64,000 bases of DNA, taken from assembly GCA_900095875.1 (NCBI GenBank), contig LT608311.1, forward strand, positions 124,001 through 188,000, in the 5' to 3' direction. A program made the position numbers and the translations under genes. This document shows, one piece after another, positions 7,586 to 14,734 of this stretch. The DNA comes from Caecibacter massiliensis (lineage in GTDB: Bacteria; Bacillota; Negativicutes; Veillonellales; Megasphaeraceae). Below the pieces are notes generated by a model that was not told the origin of the DNA, did no database searches, and saw nothing but the letters and a program-made list of their open reading frames with translations. Every line of letters starts with the position of its first letter. The first letter of the stretch is position 1.

Positions 7586-10027
7586 TTATACACCCAGTCC
7601 GGCAAAGAGTGCCAGATGATAGGTAATAAAACCACCAATATAAGCAAATACGAGGCACATGCCATCGACGGCGAGGAGCATTTTCCAGGAACCGGTTTCA
7701 CGTTTGATGACGGCCATTGCTGCAACGCAGGGCATGTACAGCAGGCAAAATACCATCAATGAGAGGGCTACGGCCGGATTGAAGTCCGGGTCGTCTCTCA
7801 GGTAAGCGACGATGCCCGATTCATGCGTATCATCACCACCGACGCTGTAAATCGTACCCAGTGTCGAAACCATAACTTCCTTGGCAGCCGTGCAGGCAAT
7901 GAGGCCTACGCCGATTTTCCAGTCAAAGCCAAGGGGCTGGATAACCGGTTCGACGAAATGGCCGATGCGGGCCGCATAGGACTGTTCCAGTTTTTCGGCA
8001 TTCTGCTGGTCTTCGAGTTTGGCTGTTGCATCATCGGCTTCTGCTTTGGCATCAAACAAAGGCAGAGCCTGTGCAAATACAGTCGGGTTCTGTTCCTGGA
8101 GATCGGCAAAGCTGTCTGGGTATTTACCCATGAACAGCGTATTTTCTGCTTCTTCCGAATTCTTGACCTGATCTTCAACAGAACTCAGAGCCGCAGCCGG
8201 ATTCAGGGAGTTACCTGTATCCGCTTCGTCTTCGTCGGCTTCATCGGCTGCTTCGTCAGCTGCTGCTACCATGGCTTCATACATATCGTTCAATTCAGCA
8301 TTATCTTCTATGTCAGAAAGGCCATACCCGGTCAGGATGCTGGCTTGAGTTTCTTCCATCTGGGCCGTTACGGCTTCTTTGGCCGCATCGTAATCCTGGC
8401 TGTATTCTACATCCATCGGATAGGCCGTGAGGAACCATACCAGAATGGAAGCGCCAAGAATGAATGTACCGGCTTTTTTGAGGTACAATACGGTGCGTTC
8501 CCACATATGGGTCAGAACGCCTTTGAGCGTCGGGATATGATAAGGCGGCAATTCCATGACAAACGGTTCCTGTTCGCCCTTAAACGCTGTATGGCGGAGT
8601 ACCAGCGCGACGCATACGGAAACGATAATCCCCAGCAGATATATGCCGAAGAGGACCGTACCGCCGTGGCCGGAAGCACCGAAGAAAGCCGCAATCAAAA
8701 GTGTATACACAGGCAGGCGGGCACCACAGCTCATAAAGGGGCAGGCCATAATGGTGACCAGACGGTCTTTTTCATTGTCCAGTGTACGGGCAGCCATAAT
8801 ACCAGGAACGTTGCAGCCAAAGCCAAGGATCATCGGTATGAACGATTTCCCATGGAGGCCCAGGGCACGCATGGCCCGGTCAATGAGGAAAGCTGCACGG
8901 GCCATATATCCCGTGTCTTCCAGCAGACTGATGAATAAATACAACAGTACAATAAGCGGTACAAATGAAAGTACAGAACCGACACCGCCGATGACGCCAT
9001 CAACGACGAGGGAACGAAGCTGTTCGTCTTCAATCACATCATTGCACCAGTCACCGAGCATGCCAAAGCCTGTATCCAGCCAGTCCTGAGGATATGCGCC
9101 AAGATTGATGACGACAACGAACATGAGCCACATGAGGCCGAGGAAAATAGGAATGCCCAGGAAGCGGTTTGTCAGGACACTATCGATTTTATCCGACAGG
9201 GAGTCCGTCGTACCCGGTTTAATAACGGCATTATTATAGGCCTGTACAGCAAAACGGTGGCGGTATTCAGCAAAGCAGAATTCCAGATCTACTTTATTCT
9301 TCAAGGAATCCCGCAGCGTATGGGCCATGGCCAGGATGCCTTCCGTTCCATCGATGGCCTTTACCTTGCTGACGACATCACTGTCATTTTCCAAAAGTTT
9401 GATTGCCAGCCAGCGTACAGGATACTGGATAATGCCTGTCTTCTGGATCATATCTTCCAGGCTGGTGATGGCTGGTTCCAAGTCGGGGCCGTAATCGACG
9501 TTTGCGTTCTTTACCGTTTCTTCTTTCTGGGCTACATTCATGACGGCTTGCAATAATTCCTGGGTCCCTTTATTTTTACTGCCTACGAGAGGAACCACTG
9601 TAGCTCCCAGCTGTTCACCCAGTTTTTTCAAATCGATTTGGGCACCCATGCGTTCGGCAATATCCATCATGTTCAGACCGATGACAACAGGCCGCCCCAA
9701 TTCAATGATTTGGGCTGCCAGATACAGATTCCGTTCCAGGTTAGAAGCGTCCAAGACGTTTACGATGATGTCCGGTTTTTCATTAATAATAACATTTCTT
9801 GCAACGACTTCATCCAGAGAACGGGCTGTCAAGCTGTACGTACCGGGAAGATCGACGAACAAAAGGCTATGATTGTCATAATTGCAACGGCCTTCCTTCT
9901 TTTCTACCGTAACACCGGGGTAATTGCCGACATGCTGTTTTGCACCCGTAATATTATTAAAAATTGTCGTCTTTCCGCAGTTCGGATTGCCGGCGAGGGC
10001 AACCTTGATAGTTCCTGCATTATCCAT
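7586..10027 (-). CDS. feoB: Ferrous iron transport protein B
   Basis: 813 residues. An N-terminal G domain shows G1 GNPNCGKTT, G2 around PGVTV, G3 DLPGTYSL and G4 NMMD (residues about 9-125). A GDI-like helical region and the membrane domain follow, with two Gate motifs (GFGCNVPGIMAARTL; CPFMSCGARLPVY). It imports Fe2+ across the inner membrane. Between membrane segments, residues about 538-684 form a long soluble insertion that is strongly acidic, including a run of Glu, Ala and Asp near residue 600. This makes the protein longer than the roughly 770 residues of E. coli FeoB. feoA ends 5 bases upstream. Confidence 0.97.
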   Translation of the reverse strand: MDNAGTIKVALAGNPNCGKTTIFNNITGAKQHVGNYPGVTVEKKEGRCNYDNHSLLFVDLPGTYSLTARSLDEVVARNVIINEKPDIIVNVLDASNLERNLYLAAQIIELGRPVVIGLNMMDIAERMGAQIDLKKLGEQLGATVVPLVGSKNKGTQELLQAVMNVAQKEETVKNANVDYGPDLEPAITSLEDMIQKTGIIQYPVRWLAIKLLENDSDVVSKVKAIDGTEGILAMAHTLRDSLKNKVDLEFCFAEYRHRFAVQAYNNAVIKPGTTDSLSDKIDSVLTNRFLGIPIFLGLMWLMFVVVINLGAYPQDWLDTGFGMLGDWCNDVIEDEQLRSLVVDGVIGGVGSVLSFVPLIVLLYLFISLLEDTGYMARAAFLIDRAMRALGLHGKSFIPMILGFGCNVPGIMAARTLDNEKDRLVTIMACPFMSCGARLPVYTLLIAAFFGASGHGGTVLFGIYLLGIIVSVCVALVLRHTAFKGEQEPFVMELPPYHIPTLKGVLTHMWERTVLYLKKAGTFILGASILVWFLTAYPMDVEYSQDYDAAKEAVTAQMEETQASILTGYGLSDIEDNAELNDMYEAMVAAADEAADEADEDEADTGNSLNPAAALSSVEDQVKNSEEAENTLFMGKYPDSFADLQEQNPTVFAQALPLFDAKAEADDATAKLEDQQNAEKLEQSYAARIGHFVEPVIQPLGFDWKIGVGLIACTAAKEVMVSTLGTIYSVGGDDTHESGIVAYLRDDPDFNPAVALSLMVFCLLYMPCVAAMAVIKRETGSWKMLLAVDGMCLVFAYIGGFITYHLALFAGLGV

Positions 10028-10032
10028 GACTA

Positions 10033-10275
10033 CTAATGACCTCCTCCGACAGCTACACTGATCATAGCTGCTTCATTCTTTCTCAGTGCCAGCGCGGTCC
10101 CTTTGACCTTGACTTCAACGGGGTCGCCCAAAGGCGCAACTTTTACTACTGTGATATGGGATCCCTTGACGACGCCCATATCAACGAGACGATGCTGAAT
10201 ATTCCCATGTCCTTTCAGTGCTTCTACTACACCGCTGACACCGGGTTTCATATCCGCCAGTTTGACAATGTTCAT
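10033..10275 (-). CDS. feoA: Ferrous iron transport protein A
   Basis: 80 residues, a single SH3-like FeoA domain with the family signatures HRLVDMGVVKGSHI and APLGDPVEVKVKG. It is a cytoplasmic partner of FeoB needed for Fe2+ uptake. A good Shine-Dalgarno (AAAGGAGGTG) precedes ATG 10275. It lies 5 bases upstream of feoB in the same operon. Confidence 0.96.
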   Translation of the reverse strand: MNIVKLADMKPGVSGVVEALKGHGNIQHRLVDMGVVKGSHITVVKVAPLGDPVEVKVKGTALALRKNEAAMISVAVGGGH

Positions 10276-10311
10276 GATCTGACACCTCCTTTACCACTGT
10301 CCATTGCCCAT

Positions 10312-10351
10312 ATTACAGGCCCGGACGGCGGATGCCGTTCAGGCCTGTAAT
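10312..10351 (-). promoter_or_regulatory. GC-rich intercistronic stem-loop upstream of feoA
   Basis: attacaggcc (10312-10321) pairs with ggcctgtaat (10342-10351), and the inner part can pair further (gacggc with gccgtt). No U-tract follows. It sits just before the feoA ribosome-binding region, within the feo operon, and may act as a processing or stability element. Confidence 0.5.
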
Positions 10352-10357
10352 GGAGAT

Positions 10358-10651
10358 TTACAATGCACATCGCTCAGCACGAGCCTGTAATATAGACTTT
10401 AAAGCGCTTGAACTGCTCGTATGGGAACGAACGACTTCTACGTTCTTGCGCTGAGCTTCCTTCACAGCACAATGTACCATTCTATGGGACACGGTACTCG
10501 TAAACAGTACTACCAGATCGGGCGAACCGATTTTTGATTTGAAATCGCTTGGTACCTGGGTAAATACTTTTGCCTTATAATCAAACTTTTTACAAATACT
10601 TTTGTACTGGCAAACCATACAATCATTTCCACCTACAATGACAACACTCAT
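10358..10651 (-). CDS. DUF2325 domain-containing protein
   Basis: 97 residues. The start MSVVIVGGNDCMVCQYKSIC and the later SPDLVVLFTSTVSHRMV block are typical DUF2325: a small Rossmann-like fold beginning VVIVGG with a paired Cys (CMVC) that could bind metal. It is the promoter-proximal gene of the feo operon. DUF2325 genes are frequent companions of feo in Negativicutes, as I recall. Function unknown; a redox or iron-linked accessory role is inferred only from position. Confidence 0.8.
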   Translation of the reverse strand: MSVVIVGGNDCMVCQYKSICKKFDYKAKVFTQVPSDFKSKIGSPDLVVLFTSTVSHRMVHCAVKEAQRKNVEVVRSHTSSSSALKSILQARAERCAL

Positions 10652-10707
10652 TTACATCGCTTCCCTTCTCAGGCTCCGTAAATAATACTCACACATCCTC
10701 TCTTTAT

Positions 10708-10722
10708 TGATAACATTATTCA
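10708..10722 (-). promoter_or_regulatory. Fur-box-like site in the feo promoter
   Basis: On the minus strand TGAATAATGTTATCA matches 11 of 14 scored positions of the 7-1-7 Fur consensus TGATAATnATTATCA. It lies just downstream of the -10 element at about +4 to +18, where bound repressor would block transcription. Confidence 0.55.
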
Positions 10723-10733
10723 TTACGATATAT

Positions 10734-10762
10734 AGTATATAAAACCACTTACTGGTTGTCAA
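10734..10762 (-). promoter_or_regulatory. Sigma-70-type promoter of the feo operon
   Basis: On the minus strand a perfect TTGACA (10757-10762) is separated by 17 bases from TATACT (10734-10739). It points toward the DUF2325-feoA-feoB genes, about 80 bases from the first start codon. Confidence 0.8.
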
Positions 10763-10879
10763 TACTTGTTTTCATTTTCATAAATTTATTAAGCAATCTA
10801 TCTGTAAATTCCTTTATATAGGCCTAATTTTATAACATATTATGTAATAATGATAATATAATCGATAATTAATATAAAT

Positions 10880-10933
10880 AAAAAGCGAAAGATATCGTAA
10901 CAATATGTTACATATGATACCTTTCGCTTTTTT
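10880..10933. terminator. Terminator downstream of the P1B ATPase gene
   Basis: aaaaagcgaaagatatc and gatacctttcgctttttt form a strong stem with A- and T-runs. It ends the minus-strand operon whose last gene stops at 10977. The rest of 10763-10976 is AT-rich, with GATAAT hexamers at 10852 and 10864, and holds no gene. Confidence 0.75.
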
Positions 10934-10976
10934 ATTTCGTACTATATCATGAATCTATTTCTAATATCTTTGAAAA

Positions 10977-13064
10977 TTAAAATCGTTTCACACTTCGTGC
11001 CGGACCCAGGATGCGGACACTGTTCATGACGACTGCGAGTGTAGCCGTATTGTGAATCACAGCGGCCCAAAGCGGACTGATCCTTCCCAGAGCCCCCAGC
11101 AGCATAGCTGCCGAGTTGACGACAATGGTCGCCGTAAAGTTCTGATTAATGATTTTCATCGTTTTGCGGCCAATGACCAGGGCATCATACAATTTGGACG
11201 GATCTTCCGAACGGATAGTAATGGCTGCCGATTCTGCAGCAATATCCGTCTTATTGCCACCCAGGCTGACACCGATATCAGCAAATGCAAGGGCCGGCGC
11301 ATCATTAATCCCATCGCCGACCATCATGACGTTCCCCCGTTTCTGAAGCTTCATGACATAATTTGCCTTGTCTTCCGGCAGGATTTCTGCATGGTAGGAA
11401 TCAATATCCATATCGCGGGCTACTTCTGCAGCCACTTCTTTCGAATCGCCAGTCAGCATAACGACTTCATCGATGCCAAGACGGCGCATCTGATTCAGCG
11501 TCTTCTTCATAGCTGGCCGTATCGGATCCTGAATGGCCATGAAACCGATAAACGCCCCATCACGTGCTACATAGAGAAGGCTCTTGCCAACGGTCTTTCC
11601 CATAGCTTCCGGCAGGCCCGTGACACCTTCTTCGTTCATGAAACGGCGGCTGCCGACGAGAATCGTACCGCCTTTATACGTTTCAAAGTCAGGCACGACG
11701 GCACGCATTCCCCGTGCCACAATCGTTTCCGATGTATCATGGGACGGCGTCGTCCATTTATGATTTTTGACGTATTTCTGGATGGCGACAGCCAGTGGAT
11801 GAACTGAATGCATTTCCGCTGAAGCAGCCAGCAGGATCATTTCTTTTTCATCGACGCCAGGTGCCGTCTGAATCTGCTGTACCTGCGGAACCCCCATCGT
11901 AATGGTGCCGGTCTTATCGAGAACAATAGTATCGATATCAGCAAGATTTTCGATGTAGTTGCCGCCTTTGATCAGAATACCCTTGCGGGCAGCCACACCA
12001 ATAGCCGCAGAGATAGCCGTAGCCGTAGAAAGCTTCAGGCCGCAGGAAAAATCAATGAACAACAGGTTCAAAACACGCTGCCAGTCTTTGGTCGCACCAT
12101 AGACGATTGCCGCACCGATGAATGAAATAGGTACCAGCATATTTGCCATCTTATCGGCAAAGTTCTGTACCGGAGCACGTCTCGTCTGAGCTTCTTCTAC
12201 GAGATGGATAATCTGGGCCAGGGATGTATCGTTGCCGACCTTTTCCACGTGAATGACCAGACTTCCCGCTTCAATGACACTGCCCGCGTAGACGAAAGAG
12301 CCCTTCTGCTTGATTGCCGGATTCGATTCGCCGGTAATGGAGGCCTGGTTTACCGCGGCATTGCCACTTACGACACGCCCGTCAACACATATCTTTTCGC
12401 CGAGGTGAACTGCGATGTGATCACCTGGTTTTAACGATTCTACGGGGACTTTCTTTTCTTTTCCCTGTTCGATAAGCCATACATCACGCTGATCCAGCCG
12501 TAACAAGCCTGAAATCTGTTTGCGTGCCCGTTCTGCCGCATATTCTGTCAGCATTTCTGCCCCGTTGGATAAAGCCAGAAGAGTCAGGCTGGATTCGGGC
12601 TTCCCTGCCAGGACGGATGCAACGACAGCTGTCGCCGTCAACGTATCGGCATTGGCCTGATGTTCGCGTACGACACCAAGAACACCGTTTTTAATGAACC
12701 GGCGGGCAATGAACAGGGTAAAGAGCCGGCGGAACAAAAGAATGCTATCGTAAAATGCCGGATTGGTTTTGCGCAGGATATTCATGGCAATAAATCCACC
12801 AACAGACAGGATTGCTTCCCGTTTATAGGAAGCAATATCCAAATCTTTTCGTTCTTCCCGTTTTGCACCATACGTTTTTTCAAAGCTGTGGAGCAGCGGC
12901 AGAGCCGAGCGGGGATCAAACGGCCGTCTATAATACAGAGTAACCAGCCGGCCGTCAGTCGAGGCCGCTACGACACCTCGCAGCTGGCGCAGCCGCACTC
13001 CCAGCAGAGGACGGATCCGGGCAGGGATTTCTGCATGGAGCCGTAACTTGGTACACATATACAT
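10977..13064 (-). CDS. P1B-type metal ATPase, ferrosome FezB-like
   Basis: 695 residues from ATG 13064, 5 bases after the upstream stop with GAGAGG before it. P-type ATPase motifs are all present: ITGESN, DKTGT (phosphorylated Asp at 383), MLTGDS, VGDGINDAPA. There is no N-terminal CxxC domain; residues 7-90 look like an HMA_2-type domain with IPARIRP. The membrane metal motif that is CPC in Cu or Zn pumps is FSCGLKLSTAT here (Ser340-Cys341-Gly342-Leu343-Lys344). Such CPC-lacking pumps surrounded by PGRxR proteins recall P1B-6 ATPases (FezB) of ferrosome clusters, proposed to load iron into membrane vesicles. The ATPase class is certain; the iron and ferrosome role is inference. Confidence 0.8.
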   Translation of the reverse strand: MYMCTKLRLHAEIPARIRPLLGVRLRQLRGVVAASTDGRLVTLYYRRPFDPRSALPLLHSFEKTYGAKREERKDLDIASYKREAILSVGGFIAMNILRKTNPAFYDSILLFRRLFTLFIARRFIKNGVLGVVREHQANADTLTATAVVASVLAGKPESSLTLLALSNGAEMLTEYAAERARKQISGLLRLDQRDVWLIEQGKEKKVPVESLKPGDHIAVHLGEKICVDGRVVSGNAAVNQASITGESNPAIKQKGSFVYAGSVIEAGSLVIHVEKVGNDTSLAQIIHLVEEAQTRRAPVQNFADKMANMLVPISFIGAAIVYGATKDWQRVLNLLFIDFSCGLKLSTATAISAAIGVAARKGILIKGGNYIENLADIDTIVLDKTGTITMGVPQVQQIQTAPGVDEKEMILLAASAEMHSVHPLAVAIQKYVKNHKWTTPSHDTSETIVARGMRAVVPDFETYKGGTILVGSRRFMNEEGVTGLPEAMGKTVGKSLLYVARDGAFIGFMAIQDPIRPAMKKTLNQMRRLGIDEVVMLTGDSKEVAAEVARDMDIDSYHAEILPEDKANYVMKLQKRGNVMMVGDGINDAPALAFADIGVSLGGNKTDIAAESAAITIRSEDPSKLYDALVIGRKTMKIINQNFTATIVVNSAAMLLGALGRISPLWAAVIHNTATLAVVMNSVRILGPARSVKRF

Positions 13065-13069
13065 AACAA

Positions 13070-13693
13070 TCACTTTCCTCTCAAAAGGCTGTACGCCCAC
13101 CATAAGAGCTGCGGACCAGACGCCCGTTCATTCATCGCGATAGTCCGGCGCAGTCCCCGTATAATGAATATGAGGGAAACCAGCGCTTTCAAGTCAAGCA
13201 GATGACCTGTACTGTCCGATACTCCCTGATTGAACATACGGCAGACATCAGCAGCGGTATGACGGAAGTCTGATTCGACTTTCTGTTCCATCGTTTTAGC
13301 TTCGTCCAGTTCTTTCATCAGCTCTTCCCCCGGTAAGGGAACAGAAAAAACCTGTTCACTCAACACCTTTTCGACCGTATCGAGCGTTTTTTCATCCCCC
13401 AGGAGGAGGATACTGCCCGTTCGGGGATTGATTTCAACACGGCGGATGCCCGACATTTTATACAGACATTGTGCCAGGAGGCCGGCCAGGGCCTGATTGC
13501 GTACGAGGCTTCTGGCATAATAACGGCGTCGTCCCGGACTTTGGGATGCCCGACTAAAAAACGGTAAAACAGGAACAGGCCGGGAATCTGGTATAGTGTT
13601 GTGGGCGACGCCTGAATGGCCGGAGTTACTAAAAAATTGGTGAATCGACTTACCAATAGAGGCACCAATCATGAATCCTGATACATAAGACAC
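13070..13693 (-). CDS. HMA_2-like protein with SPGRRR motif, ferrosome cluster
   Basis: 207 residues, GTG start at 13693 with AAGGAGA 7 bases upstream. A short N-terminal hydrophobic segment (SGFMIGASIGKSI) is followed by SPGRRRYYARSL and an HMA_2-like ferredoxin-fold segment containing IRRVEINPRTGSILLLG. No CxxC is present, so it is not a classical copper or zinc chaperone. The C-terminus has a hydrophobic segment (LKALVSLIFIIRGLRRTI), suggesting membrane attachment. It lies 5 bases upstream of the ATPase and 4 bases downstream of the next HMA_2 gene, so the three are co-translated. Confidence 0.7.
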   Translation of the reverse strand: MSYVSGFMIGASIGKSIHQFFSNSGHSGVAHNTIPDSRPVPVLPFFSRASQSPGRRRYYARSLVRNQALAGLLAQCLYKMSGIRRVEINPRTGSILLLGDEKTLDTVEKVLSEQVFSVPLPGEELMKELDEAKTMEQKVESDFRHTAADVCRMFNQGVSDSTGHLLDLKALVSLIFIIRGLRRTIAMNERASGPQLLWWAYSLLRGK

Positions 13694-13697
13694 GTTG

Positions 13698-13976
13698 TTA
13701 TCTCCTTTCTATGCGCTTGACGACGTATTGTTCCACTTTCGCCAATTCGTGATTTGTCCGGAGCAGGCCAGGCTGATATTTGATTAATACGGAACCGGTC
13801 ACCATATTGACTTCAACCGAGTCTATTTCATGATAACTGGAAATATACGCATATACCTGCCGGCACAATCCGGCATTACCTATCAGCCGCTTGCTGTAGA
13901 GCCGGATACGGCCTGGAATATAAGAAGATATCTGCACAGACCGCATAATAATATCCCATTTTGAAAATGGCAGCAT
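13698..13976 (-). CDS. HMA_2-like protein with IPGRIR motif, FezC-like
   Basis: 92 residues from ATG 13976, which has AAAGG upstream; a longer frame to 14090 would run through a hairpin and overlap the upstream gene. It contains SSYIPGRIRLYSKRLIGN and then VNMVTGSVLIKYQPG, the shape of an HMA_2 domain without metal-binding Cys. The IPGRIR motif resembles the Arg-rich MIPGRxR motif reported for ferrosome Fez proteins (from memory). It sits between the mini-protein gene and the SPGRRR gene in the same operon. Confidence 0.7.
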   Translation of the reverse strand: MLPFSKWDIIMRSVQISSYIPGRIRLYSKRLIGNAGLCRQVYAYISSYHEIDSVEVNMVTGSVLIKYQPGLLRTNHELAKVEQYVVKRIERR

Positions 13977-14012
13977 ATTCTGTTTACCTTTCACAAATTC
14001 TGATATCACAAG

Positions 14013-14052
14013 AAAAAGAGACTGTCCCAGGAGGGCGAGACAGTCTCTTTTC
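14013..14052 (-). terminator. Terminator-like hairpin inside the fez-like operon
   Basis: aaaagagactgtc and gacagtctctttt (14014-14026, 14039-14051) form a 13-bp stem followed on the minus strand by CTCTTTTTCT. It separates the mini-protein gene from the HMA_2 and ATPase genes, so it may act as a partial terminator that makes the short message more abundant. Confidence 0.65.
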
Positions 14053-14058
14053 TTCTGA

Positions 14059-14277
14059 TTATTTAGCCTGTGCTGCTTCCTGTGCGGCAATCATATCTTC
14101 GAGTTCTTCTTTTTGACGCTGTAATTCAGCAACAGGAACTGTAGCCGATGCTGCTGTAGCAGCCGGCTGCTGCAGAGCCAGTAGCTGCTGTTCTCTTTCG
14201 ACCATCAGTTTATATCCGAAAATACCTGCCAGTACACCCACGCCTAAGCCAATCCAAAAATCCTGATTCTGAAACAT
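14059..14277 (-). CDS. Glycine-rich single-span mini-protein, copy 1
   Basis: 72 residues. MFQNQDFWIGLGVGVLAGIF begins a single membrane span with a GxGxGxxxGxxG zipper. It is followed by basic, Gln-rich and Ala-rich segments and a short amphipathic Glu-rich helix (ELQRQKEELEDMIAAQ). No known domain recognised. It is near-identical in layout and sequence to the 69-residue protein at 17549-17758. First gene behind promoter 14362-14391. A glycine-zipper membrane protein at the head of a FezB-like operon could be a FezA-like scaffold, but this is inference. Confidence 0.75.
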   Translation of the reverse strand: MFQNQDFWIGLGVGVLAGIFGYKLMVEREQQLLALQQPAATAASATVPVAELQRQKEELEDMIAAQEAAQAK

Positions 14278-14361
14278 AGGGACATCTCCTTTTATCCGGC
14301 TCCATCTTTCCTGAGAATTACGAAGCTGTTGTTGTGAAATTGATAACTTTTTACATTAATT

Positions 14362-14391
14362 ATTATATATGAAATCGGTAATTACTGTCAA
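14362..14391 (-). promoter_or_regulatory. Promoter of the fez-like operon
   Basis: Minus strand TTGACA (14386-14391), 18-base spacer, TATAAT (14362-14367). It points to the mini-protein gene at 14277. The 458 bases between the two ATPase operons otherwise hold only AT-rich sequence and the divergent promoter. Confidence 0.75.
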
Positions 14392-14617
14392 TATTGTGAT
14401 ATTATGTTTTTAAATTTTTTGAACGCCCTTGATATACATGTATTTTATCGCCTTGTCTTCGGAGATACGTTTATGTGCCTTATTATGCATTATATAATTT
14501 TAGATTTATTTATCAATATCTTCTAGCTTGAAGGTTTTATATGAACCTTAATAAATACCTGCCCAGTTTACTGAATCCAGTTTACTGAATAATATTATTA
14601 TAATAAAAATATCATCT

Positions 14618-14646
14618 TGACATCTGCCATCAGACAGCGTATGCTA
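14618..14646 (+). promoter_or_regulatory. Promoter of the Zn/Cd-type ATPase gene
   Basis: TTGACA (14618-14623), 17-base spacer, TATGCT (14641-14646). Start codon is 89 bases downstream of the -10. Confidence 0.75.
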
Positions 14647-14667
14647 ATAGCATAAAACAAATGAAGA

Positions 14668-14679
14668 TATGTTCATATG
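14668..14679 (+). promoter_or_regulatory. Possible metalloregulator operator
   Basis: atatgttcatat: two 5-bp palindromic arms around a two-base centre, placed about 15-27 bases after the expected transcription start. It resembles in size and composition the ATATG/TTCA elements bound by ArsR/SmtB-family zinc and cadmium sensors, but no such regulator gene is nearby. Tentative. Confidence 0.3.
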
Positions 14680-14734
14680 TTTAAATGTTAGAAATGAAGT
14701 TTATATACTATACTAATCAAAGAAGGTGCTTGAG

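Noticed and set aside
7823-8938. 371-codon plus-strand frame opposite feoB
   Set aside because: Lies wholly antisense to feoB, has no plausible start site or domain, and its Arg/His/Phe composition is that of an antisense frame.
10977-13064. Copper-exporting CopA assignment for the first ATPase
   Set aside because: No CPC motif and no N-terminal CxxC domain; the neighbours carry PGRxR motifs instead of copper chaperones.
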